A DNA stretch of 63,549 nucleotides from Spirochaetota bacterium (GCA_022711355.1 JAKLFE010000023.1:1-63549); one strand, 5' to 3'; counted from the stretch's first letter, positions 1 to 8,965 are shown. Numbers and translations are program-made. Notes: generated from the letters alone by a model not told the origin.

Positions 1-1157
1 TCCAGGATCGAGCAGACCGCGTAGATCACGACCCCGACGGGAGGCGTGAAGCTCCCCATGGTGATGGTGGTCATCATGACCAGGCCGAAGTGGACCGGGT
101 CCACGCCGACCGACTTGGCGACCGGGAGGAAGATCGGCGTGAGCAGGAGGGTGTTCACCGTGGGCTCCATGAACATGCCAGCGACGACCAGGAAGGCCAT
201 GATGATGAGCATCAAGGCGACCGGGTTCTCGGTGAGGGTGACGAGGAAGGCGGCGATGGCCTGGGGCGCCTGGTTGTAGATGATGACGTAGCCGAAGACG
301 GCGGAGCAGATGATGATCAGCATGATCATGCCCGTGTCAGCCACGGTCTGGCGCAGGGCCTCGACGATCTTATCGTTCGTCAGCTCCTTGTAGACGAACT
401 TCCCGATGACGACGGCGTAGGCCACGGCGAAGGCCCCCGCCTCGGAGGGGGTGAAGAAGCCGAAGCGGATGCCGACGATCAGGATGACCGGGAAGAGGAG
501 GGCCCAGATGTTGTCGACCAGGGACTTGAGGAACTCCCGGGGCGTCGCCCGCCTCTCCCGCGAGCGGCCGTAGTTCCTCCTCGCCGATATCAGCCAGGCG
601 GTGAGCATCATGATGGCGCACATGAGGAAGCCGGGCATGATCCCGCCCACGAAGAGCCGCCCTATCGAGACGGAGCCGATGTAGCCGAAGAGGATGAGGC
701 CGATGCCGGGCGGTATGGTCGCGGTGATCAGGGAGCTGTAGGCCGTGACCGCGGCGGTGAAGCCCTTCGAGTAGCCGCGCTTGATCATCTCGGGGGCGGT
801 CATCCTGCAGTCCATGGCGGCGTCCGAGGCGGCCGAGCCGGAGATGCCGCCCATGAGGGTGGACAGGAGGATGTTGACGTGGGCGAGCCCGCCGCGCATG
901 TGGCCCGTGGAGATGTTGCAGAAGTCGAAGAGCCGCCGGGTGATGCCGCACTCGGTCATGAGGTTGCCCGCCAGGAGGAAGAAGGGGACCGCGAGGAGGG
1001 CGAAATTCTGGGCGCTGTAGATCATCTTCGTCACGGGCACCATCAGCGACATGTCGGCATTCCCGACGAAGAAGGTCATGGAGGAGATGCCGACGACGAA
1101 GGCCAGGGGCACGTTGGCGAGGAGGAGGGCGACGAAGGCGAGGGCGAGGAGGGTCAT
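1..1157 (-). CDS. dctM: TRAP transporter large permease (DctM), C-terminus beyond window
   Basis: Reading the minus strand from an ATG at 1157 gives about 385 residues of uninterrupted, strongly hydrophobic protein that runs off the left edge; DctM proteins are usually about 425 residues, so some 40 residues are missing. The N-terminus is MTLLALAFVALLLANVPLAF, and the segment GGISGSAASDAAMD is the typical DctM helical-hairpin motif. Known role of the family: the ion-coupled 12-TM channel of a tripartite ATP-independent periplasmic transporter for carboxylates or related solutes. The start codon overlaps the dctQ stop (ATGA), showing translational coupling. The substrate cannot be read from sequence. 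Confidence 0.93.
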   Translation of the reverse strand, partial: MTLLALAFVALLLANVPLAFVVGISSMTFFVGNADMSLMVPVTKMIYSAQNFALLAVPFFLLAGNLMTECGITRRLFDFCNISTGHMRGGLAHVNILLSTLMGGISGSAASDAAMDCRMTAPEMIKRGYSKGFTAAVTAYSSLITATIPPGIGLILFGYIGSVSIGRLFVGGIMPGFLMCAIMMLTAWLISARRNYGRSRERRATPREFLKSLVDNIWALLFPVILIVGIRFGFFTPSEAGAFAVAYAVVIGKFVYKELTNDKIVEALRQTVADTGMIMLIIICSAVFGYVIIYNQAPQAIAAFLVTLTENPVALMLIIMAFLVVAGMFMEPTVNTLLLTPIFLPVAKSVGVDPVHFGLVMMTTITMGSFTPPVGVVIYAVCSIL

Positions 1158-1645
1158 GCCGCCTCCTTCGCCGCCGGCCTCGCGCGGAGGAGGCCGAAGC
1201 TCTTCTTCGCCAAGGTGCGGATCATCAGGGCGCAGCCGACCGGCGCGCTCATGGTGGCCCAGGAATGGCTCAGCTCCATCCCCTGGAACTGGTCCTTGAC
1301 GTTGATGACGGCCAGGCGGGTCCCGAATACGGCGATGAGGGCGAGGAAGGCGGCGGCCAGCGCGTTGGCGAGGAGGGCCAGGGCCCTGCGCGCCGCCGGG
1401 GGCATGAGGTTGGTCAGGAGGTCGACGCCGATGTGCTTGTTCTGCTCCATGGCGAGGTCCGCCCCGATGAAGCAGACCCAGACGAACAGGAGGGTCGCCA
1501 GGTCCATGGACCAGACGAGGGGATGCCGGATAAGACGCAGGAAGGCGGCGGCGAAGACGAGGACGATGATCGCGGCGAGGAGGAGCTCGGAGACCCGCCG
1601 CTCGATCCCCAGGATCCAGCCGTCGAGGGCGCGGAGTAGTTTCAT
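1154..1645 (-). CDS. dctQ: TRAP transporter small permease (DctQ)
   Basis: 163 residues, the normal size for the family, with four hydrophobic segments near residues 15-37, 46-64, 88-110 and 125-145. The motif FVWVCFIGADLAM around residues 53-65 is typical of DctQ. It bridges the binding protein and the DctM channel in the inner membrane. It lies between dctP (88-nt gap holding a strong hairpin) and dctM (4-nt overlap), so the three form one operon read leftwards. No clear Shine-Dalgarno is visible; GGAAGG lies just upstream of the ATG at 1645. Confidence 0.92.
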   Translation of the reverse strand: MKLLRALDGWILGIERRVSELLLAAIIVLVFAAAFLRLIRHPLVWSMDLATLLFVWVCFIGADLAMEQNKHIGVDLLTNLMPPAARRALALLANALAAAFLALIAVFGTRLAVINVKDQFQGMELSHSWATMSAPVGCALMIRTLAKKSFGLLRARPAAKEAA

Positions 1646-1683
1646 GATCCTTCCAACTTTCGCGCGCGGGGGCGCGCAGGACG

Positions 1684-1717
1684 GGGGCCGGCGGCCCGAG
1701 GCTCGGGCGCCGGCCCC
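1684..1717 (-). terminator. Intercistronic hairpin between dctP and dctQ
   Basis: A nearly perfect inverted repeat: GGGGCCGGC and GCCCGAG on one side pair with CTCGGGC and GCCGGCCCC on the other, with one bulged base and a tiny loop. It lacks a U-run, so it is more likely an RNA stabiliser or attenuator raising binding-protein levels over the permeases than a full terminator. This is an inference from its position. Confidence 0.6.
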
Positions 1718-1733
1718 GGCGGAGGGCTTTAGG

Positions 1734-2723
1734 CTACTTGCCCAGGATCTTGTTGACCTGGCCGCGAAGCTCCCGATAGCCCGGGATCTGGTCGTACACG
1801 GCCTCGCAGGCCTTCTTGAAGGGGGCGAGGTCGGGGGTCGAGATGACGACGCCGTTCTTCGCGAATTCCGCCTCGTTGGCCGCGAGCCCGTCGACGGTGT
1901 ACTTCGTGGCGGCGTCCCCGGCCTTCAAGGCCTCCTCGAGGAGGATGGACTGGTAGCTCTTGGGCAGGGTCTGGAACCAGGCCTCGGAGCAGACGAGGGG
2001 GGTCACGAGCTGGAAGTGCGAGGTCTTGGCCAGGTACTTGCAGACCTCGTAGATGCGGATGCCGGCGCTCGCCGGGTGCTGGGCCTCGGCCCCGTCGATG
2101 ACCTTCTGCTGGATCCCCGGGTAGACCTCGGCCCAGCCCAGGGCGGTCGGCTCGGCGCCCATGGCCTTGATGGTGGCCTGCCAGACCGTGGCGCCCGGGG
2201 TCCTGATGCGCTGGCCTTTGAGGTCGGCCGGCGCGGCGACGGGCTTGTTGGTCCAGAAATGCCGGGCGCCCTGGTACCAGTTGAAGGAGAGGACGCGATA
2301 GCCGTGCTTGGCGGCGAGCTCGTCGGTCCAGCCCTTGAAGAGGGCCGAGGTCGTCAGCTTCTTGGCCTCCTCGGGGCCGTCGACGAGGTAGGGCGCGCCC
2401 AGGATGCCGATGGCGGGCACGCTCTCGGCCAGCCGCGCCGCGTCCGTGATCACGGCGATGTTCGTGCCGGCCTTCACCTGCTCCTGCATCTCCTTGGTAT
2501 CGCCCAACAGCGAGTTGGGATAGACGCCGACGGCGATCGCGCCCTTGGTCCTCGCCTCGACGTTCTTCTTGAATTCCAGGGCCCCCTTGAACAGGGGATC
2601 CGTTTCGGTGAGCACCGTCCCCACGTTCAGGCGATACTTCACCTTGGCCTGGGAGAAGGCCAGGGCCGGGCAGAGCGACAGGACCGCGACGAGGAGCGCG
2701 AGAGTCTTCTTCGAGATCATCAT
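1734..2723 (-). CDS. dctP: TRAP transporter periplasmic solute-binding protein (DctP)
   Basis: 329 residues. It starts with a cleavable signal peptide (MMISKKTLALLVAVLSLCPA, cut after about residue 24). Mature-protein features match DctP: GTVLTETDPLFKGALEFKK near the N-terminus, RIRTPGATVWQATIKAMGAE around residues 170-190 (with the conserved arginine that binds the substrate carboxylate in this family), and EGAE-like loops. AAGGAGGGGA lies 5 nt before the ATG. It captures the substrate and delivers it to DctQM. The membrane AraC-type regulator directly upstream on the same strand probably controls it. Substrate unknown; C4-dicarboxylates, keto acids and sugar acids are all possible. Confidence 0.93.
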   Translation of the reverse strand: MMISKKTLALLVAVLSLCPALAFSQAKVKYRLNVGTVLTETDPLFKGALEFKKNVEARTKGAIAVGVYPNSLLGDTKEMQEQVKAGTNIAVITDAARLAESVPAIGILGAPYLVDGPEEAKKLTTSALFKGWTDELAAKHGYRVLSFNWYQGARHFWTNKPVAAPADLKGQRIRTPGATVWQATIKAMGAEPTALGWAEVYPGIQQKVIDGAEAQHPASAGIRIYEVCKYLAKTSHFQLVTPLVCSEAWFQTLPKSYQSILLEEALKAGDAATKYTVDGLAANEAEFAKNGVVISTPDLAPFKKACEAVYDQIPGYRELRGQVNKILGK

Positions 2724-2862
2724 TCCCCTCCTTGCTAGGGCAGGCGTTTTCGGAGGGCGCCGGCGGCGGGGATGCTAGGCTCGAGGCGGCGACGGCGCCC
2801 GCCGTCGCCGCCCATGAGGCCACGGCGGGCCTCCTCGAGTCATTCGGGATATTACTTTTCTC

Positions 2863-4806
2863 CTACAGGATCTTATCGAACCCGCCCTCGGCCCCCGCCC
2901 GGGCGCGGCATCTGAGGCGGTACTCCTTGGCGGTCGTCCCGACGAGCTTGCGGAAGATGCTGCTGAAGTAGTTGGAGTTGTTGAAGCCGACATCGTAGGC
3001 GATCTCGGTGACGCTTTTCGAGCTGGAGGCGAGGAGGCGCTTGGCCTGGTCCACGCGGAAGCCGGTCAGGTAGTCCACGAAGGTGAGGCCGGTCTCGCGC
3101 TTGAAGAGGCAGAGGAAGTAGGAGGGACTGACGAAGACCTCCTTGGCCACGTCCCGATAGCTCAGGGGGGAGCTGAAGTGCGCCTCGACGTAGCGCGTCG
3201 CGTCGCGGACCAGGGCCTTCGAGCGCCGCTCGTAGACGCGCGCCACCGCGGATGCGGTCTCGGAGACGGCCTTCGCGAGCCATCTCTCGGCTACCTCCGC
3301 GTCCTTGACGTGCTTTATGTCCTCGAAGTAGCCCTCGACGAGCCTGTTCAGCCGCTGCTCGTCCCCCCCGCCCAGGATGGCCGCGTCGATCAGGGAGCCG
3401 ACGAGCTCGTAGAGCCGCACCTTCAAGGCCTCCGGGTGCTCCGCGATGAAGTCCTTGAATCGGGCAAGGTACTCCGCGAAGGCCTTGCCGCTGTTCTCCA
3501 CGTCCCCGAGCTTTATGAGGGAGAGGAGCTTCTCCTTCTCGCGCAGGGGATACCTGCTCGCGCGCGGGTCGAGCTCGCGGATGTCGTCCGCGTGGACGAT
3601 GGCCCTGCCCCCGAGGCTCTCGGCGTATTCCTGGGCGCCCAGCGCCTCGCGGTAGGAGGTCCGCAGGTCCTCCAGCCGCTCGTAGCTCCTCCCGACCCCG
3701 ATCGAGACCGCGCAGCCCAGGCTCCGGCCGATCTCGGAGCGGAGCTCCTCGAGGAGGTCCCACAGGGCCTCCCGCTTCCCGCCCTCCGGGGGAGGGGCCA
3801 GCCGCAGGGCGATCCCGACGCGCCCGCCCGCGAGGGGGAGGATGAGGTGGCATTCGTCGCTGAAGTCCTTGGCGAGGAGCCGCCCCGCGATCCTCAAGGA
3901 CTCCTCCATGAGGTCCCGGCCCTCGAGCAGCGCCGAGCGGGCCTCCGCGATCCGCAGCACCGCGATGGTGTCCAGCCTGCCCTTGCCCAGGCAGCCGAGC
4001 ATCTCGGCCAGCTTGGCCTTCGAGAACTCGCCGATGGCCACGTTGTCGACGATGTCCTCCTTGATGAAGGGGAGGAGCTTCTCGTAGTCGCGGTAGACCG
4101 CCCGCACGTCGGCGAGGACGCCGCAGCCGATGATGACGGCGCTGACGATGGAGGCGGCGTAATAGATGCCCCACTGCCTGGTGTAGGATCCGACGATGAA
4201 GGCGAGGGCGAAGATGAGGACCCCGCCGTTGAGGAGGGCCACCTTGTTCCTGAATCCTCCCTCCCCGGGACGGCCGAAGAGGAGCCGCGCGAGCTTGATC
4301 GAGGGGAAGACCAGGAGGAGGAGGCCCGTGACGAGCTGGACCCCGATGGTGACCTCCCTCGCGTAGAAAGGGGGCAGCATGCTGGGCGTCAGGTTGTCCC
4401 GGGCGGCGATGCCGGCGAAGTGGAAGAGGACGGCGCTCGACCTGGTCCCGAGGCTGTTGAAGACGACGTAGGTCAGGCCCAGGAGGACCCCGACGGAGAC
4501 GACGAGGAGCTCGAAGCGACGCCGCCGCCGCCCGGGGACGAGGTCGGAGGCCAGGATGATGACCGGGGCGATGACCGAGCAGAGGATGAAGACGCGCAGG
4601 TTGACGATGACGAGGGGGAGGGGATGGGGGCCCAGGATCAGCTGGAGGGGCCGGCCGAGTGAGAAGACGCTGATGCCGATGAGGAAGATGATGAAGTAGC
4701 GGTACGAGGCCGACTTTGATGGGTTGGCGATGATGAAATAGGCGAAATACAGGAGGAAGAAGAGGCCCGCGATCATCGGCGCGATGATGTTGGAGAACAA
4801 GGCCAT
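2863..4806 (-). CDS. Membrane-anchored AraC-family transcriptional regulator
   Basis: 647 residues from an ATG at 4806 (GGGGGCAG upstream); the open frame extends further but those codons look non-coding. The N-terminal 230 residues hold about seven hydrophobic segments, beginning MALFSNIIAPMIAGLFFLLY. A soluble linker follows (about 240-530), then a C-terminal AraC pair of helix-turn-helices (about 545-640) with SYRDVAKEVFVSPSYF and VTEIAYDVGFNNSNYFSSIF. It is 140 nt upstream of dctP in the same direction, so it is likely the regulator of the TRAP operon, sensing a signal at or in the membrane. The linker resembles the divergent GGDEF-like central regions of some AraC regulators (e.g. CAVSIGVGRSYERLEDLR), but this is tentative. 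Confidence 0.85.
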   Translation of the reverse strand: MALFSNIIAPMIAGLFFLLYFAYFIIANPSKSASYRYFIIFLIGISVFSLGRPLQLILGPHPLPLVIVNLRVFILCSVIAPVIILASDLVPGRRRRRFELLVVSVGVLLGLTYVVFNSLGTRSSAVLFHFAGIAARDNLTPSMLPPFYAREVTIGVQLVTGLLLLVFPSIKLARLLFGRPGEGGFRNKVALLNGGVLIFALAFIVGSYTRQWGIYYAASIVSAVIIGCGVLADVRAVYRDYEKLLPFIKEDIVDNVAIGEFSKAKLAEMLGCLGKGRLDTIAVLRIAEARSALLEGRDLMEESLRIAGRLLAKDFSDECHLILPLAGGRVGIALRLAPPPEGGKREALWDLLEELRSEIGRSLGCAVSIGVGRSYERLEDLRTSYREALGAQEYAESLGGRAIVHADDIRELDPRASRYPLREKEKLLSLIKLGDVENSGKAFAEYLARFKDFIAEHPEALKVRLYELVGSLIDAAILGGGDEQRLNRLVEGYFEDIKHVKDAEVAERWLAKAVSETASAVARVYERRSKALVRDATRYVEAHFSSPLSYRDVAKEVFVSPSYFLCLFKRETGLTFVDYLTGFRVDQAKRLLASSSKSVTEIAYDVGFNNSNYFSSIFRKLVGTTAKEYRLRCRARAGAEGGFDKIL

Positions 4807-4990
4807 ATCCGCTGCCCCCGGCCGGCTCAGTATGGTCCCCGGCCATGCCGCAGCGCACACTGTACAACGGGCCGCGCTATCGGGCAAGCGAAAAGGGCGC
4901 GGGCCCGGCCTCCCGGGCGCCCCGGCCCGCCCGGCGCGCGGGAGGCGGCGCCTCGCCGTCCCGCCAGCGCGCCGAGGCTGACGAGCTCGC

Positions 4991-5803
4991 CTAACGCTTC
5001 TTGGCGCGGCCGCGCTCGATGGCTCCGGTCCCGAGGACCAGGGCCGCGCCGACCAGGATGATGGCCGGGCTCGTCGGCAGGTCGAGGGCAAGGGCCAGGG
5101 CGAAGCCCCCGAAGTTGGCCGCCAGCCCGAAGGCCGCTCCCCAGGCCAGGGTCCCGGCCAGGCCCCGGCGCATCGACCGGGCGGCCAGGGCCGGGAGGAT
5201 GGTCACCGCGTCCACCATGAGGGCCCCGGTGACGCGCATCGCGAGGGCTATGCCCGCGCAGATCAGCGTCACCAGCCCGTAGTGCAGGGCCCGGGCCGGC
5301 AGGCCGAGGACCCCGGCGAGCTCCCGGTCGTACAGGAGGGCCCGGATGCCCCGGAGGAAGACGGCAGAGAGGACCAGGACGAGGGCGGCGCCGGCGCAGG
5401 TCAGGAGCAGCTCGGGGCGGGAGAGGGCGAGGACCGAGCCCCAGAAGAGGTCGAAGGCCTCGATGGCGTTGACCTCGGACTTGTAGAAAACGATGAAGGC
5501 GAGGCCGAGGCTCAGCGTCATGACCAGGCCCAGGGCCCCGGAGGCCCGCTCCGCGCCCCGCTCGGAGAGGCGGGCCACGCCGGCGCCCGCGGCGAGGGCC
5601 GCGGCGAGGCCCGAGGCGAGGGGAGGCAGGCCGGCGAGGAGTCCCAGGGCCGCGCCCAGGAGGCTCGCGTGCATGACGGCGAAGCGGGCCGACACGAGGT
5701 CGAGGGCGAGGATGTAGGTCCCGATCGCGGGGAAGGAGAGGCCCGTGGCGGCCAGGGCGACGATGGCGCGGCGGAAGGGCGCGAGGGCCCAGAGCTCAGG
5801 CAC
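4991..5803 (-). CDS. Metal ABC transporter permease (TroC/ZnuB family)
   Basis: 270 residues from a GTG at 5803 that overlaps the end of the ATPase gene by 8 nt; the first longer frame is a shadow of that gene. About eight hydrophobic segments, with the ABC-3 family core (TYILALDLVSARFAVMHASL, GALMVDAVTILPALAARS). Role: membrane channel for a divalent metal, working with the ATPase at 5796-6518 and the binding protein at 6515-7270. The gene order (binding protein, ATPase, permease) makes a complete cassette. Metal identity (Zn, Mn or Fe) is not resolvable from sequence. Confidence 0.87.
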   Translation of the reverse strand: MPELWALAPFRRAIVALAATGLSFPAIGTYILALDLVSARFAVMHASLLGAALGLLAGLPPLASGLAAALAAGAGVARLSERGAERASGALGLVMTLSLGLAFIVFYKSEVNAIEAFDLFWGSVLALSRPELLLTCAGAALVLVLSAVFLRGIRALLYDRELAGVLGLPARALHYGLVTLICAGIALAMRVTGALMVDAVTILPALAARSMRRGLAGTLAWGAAFGLAANFGGFALALALDLPTSPAIILVGAALVLGTGAIERGRAKKR

Positions 5804-6518
5804 GGCGGGCCTCCCGGACCGCTGGGGACGGGGCGGCCGGGGCCGCTTCCCGGACGGCGCCGTCCTCGAAATCGTACAACGCGCCGCAGAGCCCGAGGAG
5901 CTCCTCGTCGTGGGAAACGAGGAGGAGGCGCTCGGCACCGCCGCGCGCGATGTCCGTGAGGAGATCGAGCACCCCGCCCCGGCCCTCGGCGTCGAGGTGG
6001 GAGCTCGGCTCGTCGAGCAGAAGGAGCTCGGGCTCCGCAGCGAGGGCCCGGGCTATGGAGGCCCGCTGGTACTGGCCGCCCGAGAGCTCCTGTACCGCGC
6101 GGCCGGCCAGGCCCTCCACGCCCGCGCGCTCCATGGCCCGGCCCACGGCGGCGCGATCGCGCGCGCCGGGCCGGCGGAACAGTCCCAGCCGGCCGCAGCG
6201 CCCGAGCCAGACGGCCTCCTCGACGCTAAGCCGGAGCCTCCCCGGCGGCCGGGCCTGGGGCACGTAGCCCAGGCGCGGCAGGAGGGAGCGGAAGCCCCTC
6301 GTCCCCGGCTCGGCGCCCAGGAGGGCGAGCCTGCCCGCGAGGGGCTCGACGAGGCCGAGGCAGGCCTTCAGGAAGGTCGTCTTCCCGGCCCCGTTCGGGC
6401 CGCGGAAGCCCAGGGCGAGGCCCGGCCGGTCGGCGACGGAGAGGCTGGCCGCTCGGAGGACCGGCCGTCCCCCGTAGCCGAGCACGAGCTCCTCGGCCTC
6501 GAGGAAGGGGGCGCTCAC
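5796..6518 (-). CDS. Metal ABC transporter ATP-binding protein (ZnuC/TroB family)
   Basis: 240 residues from GTG 6518, which overlaps the stop of the binding-protein gene (GTGA). Walker A is GPNGAGKTT (about residue 37), the signature is LSGGQ, Walker B is LLLLDEPSSHLD, and the H-loop is LVSHDEE. Energises the permease encoded immediately downstream. The long open frame upstream of the GTG is out-of-frame readthrough of the binding-protein gene. It ends with an alanine/proline-rich tail. Confidence 0.88.
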   Translation of the reverse strand: MSAPFLEAEELVLGYGGRPVLRAASLSVADRPGLALGFRGPNGAGKTTFLKACLGLVEPLAGRLALLGAEPGTRGFRSLLPRLGYVPQARPPGRLRLSVEEAVWLGRCGRLGLFRRPGARDRAAVGRAMERAGVEGLAGRAVQELSGGQYQRASIARALAAEPELLLLDEPSSHLDAEGRGGVLDLLTDIARGGAERLLLVSHDEELLGLCGALYDFEDGAVREAAPAAPSPAVREARRA

Positions 6519-7270
6519 CTGCGGGATGCCGCGACCAGGAGGAGCTCGTTGTAGGCGAAGACGTCCTCGATGCTCCGCGTCCCGTCCCGCCCGGGGAAGT
6601 TGATGAGCTCGACCCGGGGGGCGCCCGTCGCCTCCGCGACCGCCCTGCCCGAGACGTTGTGGTAGTTGTCGATGACGAGGACCGGCTCGGCCTTCGCGAG
6701 CTCGAGGAGGCTGGCCGGGGAGCCCTCGCCGGGGCCGAAGGTCCCGACAACCTCGAAGCCCAGCCACTCGGCGTAGGTCGCGAGGTACTTGTGGACGACC
6801 GCGCGCTTGACCGGATAGGCGGCCGCCACGCGCGCGCGCATGGCCTCTGCCTGGGCGTCGAAGCCCTTCTCCCAGGCCTCGTAGGCCGGCAGGGTGCCGA
6901 AGGCCAGGGCGAGCTTGCGCGCCTCCACCTTGAACTTCGAGGGCAGGTTGTCGGTGTAGACCGCGAGGACGTCGAGGCCCTCGGCCCCGGCCGTCTCGGC
7001 CAGGCGCTTGGCGAAGCGCTCGTAGCCCGAATGGACGAGGAAGCGCGCCCCCGCCACGGCCGCGAGGTCGGAGGGCTTGAGCTCGTACTCGGGAGGGTGG
7101 CGGAGCTCGAGGGGGGCGATCGTGACGATCTCGCCCGCGCCCGCGGCCCGGGCGAAGGCGGCCGTCCAGGAGGTCGAGGCGACGACCTTGGGACCCTCGG
7201 CCGGTTGGGCGAAGGCGAGGATGCCGGCGAGGGCGAGGGCCGCTGCCGCGAGGATTCGTTGCTGTCTCAT
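6515..7270 (-). CDS. Metal ABC transporter substrate-binding protein (TroA/ZnuA family)
   Basis: 251 residues from ATG 7270 (signal peptide MRQQRILAAAALALAGILAF, cut after AFA; GGGAAG just upstream). The loop RHPPEYELKPSDL corresponds to the HxxEYEPxPxDI metal-site region of TroA-like proteins; further ligands are likely at HKYLATYAEW and IDNYHNVSG. Unlike ZnuA at 13148 it has no histidine-rich loop. First gene of a three-gene cassette and preceded by a promoter and a leader of about 200 nt. Captures a divalent metal or metal chelate in the periplasm. Confidence 0.85.
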   Translation of the reverse strand: MRQQRILAAAALALAGILAFAQPAEGPKVVASTSWTAAFARAAGAGEIVTIAPLELRHPPEYELKPSDLAAVAGARFLVHSGYERFAKRLAETAGAEGLDVLAVYTDNLPSKFKVEARKLALAFGTLPAYEAWEKGFDAQAEAMRARVAAAYPVKRAVVHKYLATYAEWLGFEVVGTFGPGEGSPASLLELAKAEPVLVIDNYHNVSGRAVAEATGAPRVELINFPGRDGTRSIEDVFAYNELLLVAASRR

Positions 7271-7477
7271 GATTCGCTTCCCGTTAGGGAGGAGTGTCGC
7301 TCGGCTTTCGAAGCCTCGCCCGGGCGCTTCCTGCGCTCCGCTGGCCGCGGCAGGAAGGGGCGACGCCCCGCCTCCGCGCTCCGTACTCACGGCGATCCGG
7401 CCCCGAGGCCGAAGGTCCGGGCTTCGAGCCCGCCCCGCGCCGGCGCTCGCCGGCGGCCGGCCCGAGGCCGGAGCCCC

Positions 7478-7506
7478 ACTATAGCCGGCCCCCCCGTCTT
7501 GGGCAA
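7478..7506 (-). promoter_or_regulatory. Sigma-70-like promoter for the TroA-type ABC operon
   Basis: On the minus strand TTGCCC (7501-7506) and TATAGT (7478-7483) are separated by exactly 17 nt. Initiation about 7 nt downstream would leave a leader of roughly 200 nt before the ATG at 7270. The leader is extremely GC-rich with several stems, e.g. GCCGGCGAGCGCCGGC and GGGGCGTCGCCCC. No known riboswitch consensus could be recognised. Confidence 0.55.
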
Positions 7507-7514
7507 GCCCGGCC

Positions 7515-7952
7515 TCAGCGGGCGGCGCCGGGCTCCCCGCCCAATGCGGCCGCGGCCAGGGCGGCCGCCGCCTCGACGAGCCTCCCGACGGGCCTGGGCT
7601 CGAGCCCCGCGATGGCGAAATGCTCCTGGGCCACGGGCACGAGGATGCGCCGCCCCGGCGCGGCGAGCACCGCCTGGGCGATCGCGGGCGAGATCTCGCC
7701 GAGCATGCCGTTGGGGAGGGCTATGCCGATAGGCCCGAGGATGAGATCGCCCAACGCGACCGAAGTCCTGATCGCGTTCTCGCCGCTCGCGCCGCGGTCG
7801 GCGCCGGCCTTGAGCATGCGCTCCGTAGCGCTCGAGTTGGTGCCCAGGGCGAGGATCTCGACCCCGGAGCCCAGGGCCTCCCGCAGCTTGGCCACGAGCT
7901 GGGCGCCGATGCCCCCGCCCATGCCGTCCACGACGACTATCCGCTTGTCCAT
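7515..7952 (-). CDS. DUF3842 family protein
   Basis: 145 residues starting MDKRIVVVDGMGGGIGAQLV, a glycine-rich nucleotide-binding-like N-terminus, followed by LALGTNSSATERMLKAGADR and GENAIRTSVALGDLILGPIG, all characteristic of DUF3842. The family has no established function; members are small cytoplasmic proteins in Firmicutes and spirochaetes. It lies between the NicO-type exporter and the TroA-type operon, so a link to metal handling is possible but unproven. The promoter of the next operon sits directly behind its stop codon. Confidence 0.8.
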   Translation of the reverse strand: MDKRIVVVDGMGGGIGAQLVAKLREALGSGVEILALGTNSSATERMLKAGADRGASGENAIRTSVALGDLILGPIGIALPNGMLGEISPAIAQAVLAAPGRRILVPVAQEHFAIAGLEPRPVGRLVEAAAALAAAALGGEPGAAR

Positions 7953-8005
7953 GACGCTCCGAGGCTACGCCGCGCCCCGGCTCGGCGTCAAGCGAGGCGG
8001 GGACC

Positions 8006-8965
8006 CTACGAGGCGGCTCGGAACAGGGCGGCGAAGAAGGGCCAGGCCATGTACAGGGAGAAGCCGAGGACGAGGAGGTAGGAGGCGAGCTCGAGGAGCT
8101 CGGAGACGAGGCCGACCGTGGACTCCCTGGCCTTGAGGCCGCGGAACAGGCCCTCGCGGCCGCAGTAGGCGAGGTAGGCGGAGGCTGAGACGACCAGGCC
8201 CATGCCGAGGGACATGGCGAGGAGCCCCGCCGCCCCGAGCCAGGGATGGCCCGCGTAGGCGGCGAAGAGGAGGAGCATGACCGCGCCCGGGCAGGGCACG
8301 AGGCTCGCGAGGGCGACCGTGCCGTAGAGGCCGTGGCCAGCCCGCCCCGGGCCCGCGGGGTTCGGGCCCTCCGGAGCGGCGGCGCCGGCCCGACCGCGCG
8401 CGATGGAGGCCAGCTTGGCCCCGGCCAGGCCCAGGGAGGCGAGGACGAGGAGGCCGAAGGTCAGCCCGTCGAGCCAGGAGCCGGCCGCCTCAGCCTCGCC
8501 GAGGCCGGCGAGGGCTCCCCGCGCCAGGCTCAGGACCGCGATGAGGAAGCCGCCCGAGGCCGCGTGGATCCCCGCCGAGATGAAGCCCGCGGCGGCCGGC
8601 TCCCAGGCCGCGGCCCTCCGGCCGAGGAAGAGGGAGAAGACGACGGTCTTGCGGTGGCCGGGGCCGGCCGCGTGGAGGATCCCGTACAGGAGGGCCGCGA
8701 GGAGGAAGGCGGCCAGGGCCGAGGCCGAGCCCTCGGCGGCGAAACCGTCCACGGCCGCGGCGGCCCGCTCGCGCAGCTCGAGCTGGAGGCCGACCAGGGG
8801 ACCTGCGGAGCGGGGGGCCCGGGGCGCGGGCGCCGCCCCGCCCTCCCCTCCCAGGAAGGGATTGGCGGACAGCGAGGGCGCGGCGAGGGCGAGGAGGGCG
8901 GCGAAGCAGAGGGAGGCCGCCCGAGCCCGTCGGGCCCGGCTGGGCTCAGCGCGGGAAGGAGACAG
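8006..8965 (-). CDS. NicO/RcnA-family nickel-cobalt exporter
   Basis: The assured part runs from a GTG at 8752 (248 residues) and carries the NicO signature HAAGPGHRKTV plus about six TM segments (PCPGAVMLLLFAAYAGH typical). The same frame stays open upstream and encodes what looks like a signal peptide (RRARAASLCFAALLALAA then SLSA) and a linker. That extension has no ATG, GTG or TTG. A CTG at 8965 stands 4 nt after GGAGGAGAT and would start inside the DUF1007 gene, giving 319 residues. Start choice is therefore uncertain. Known family role: efflux of Ni2+/Co2+; partner of the DUF1007 gene just upstream. Confidence 0.8.
   Translation of the reverse strand: MSPSRAEPSRARRARAASLCFAALLALAAPSLSANPFLGGEGGAAPAPRAPRSAGPLVGLQLELRERAAAAVDGFAAEGSASALAAFLLAALLYGILHAAGPGHRKTVVFSLFLGRRAAAWEPAAAGFISAGIHAASGGFLIAVLSLARGALAGLGEAEAAGSWLDGLTFGLLVLASLGLAGAKLASIARGRAGAAAPEGPNPAGPGRAGHGLYGTVALASLVPCPGAVMLLLFAAYAGHPWLGAAGLLAMSLGMGLVVSASAYLAYCGREGLFRGLKARESTVGLVSELLELASYLLVLGFSLYMAWPFFAALFRAAS

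Noticed and set aside
7271..7480. Cobalamin riboswitch in the leader of the TroA-type operon
   Set aside because: The conserved GCCACUG and B12-box sequences are not found; only general GC stems are visible.
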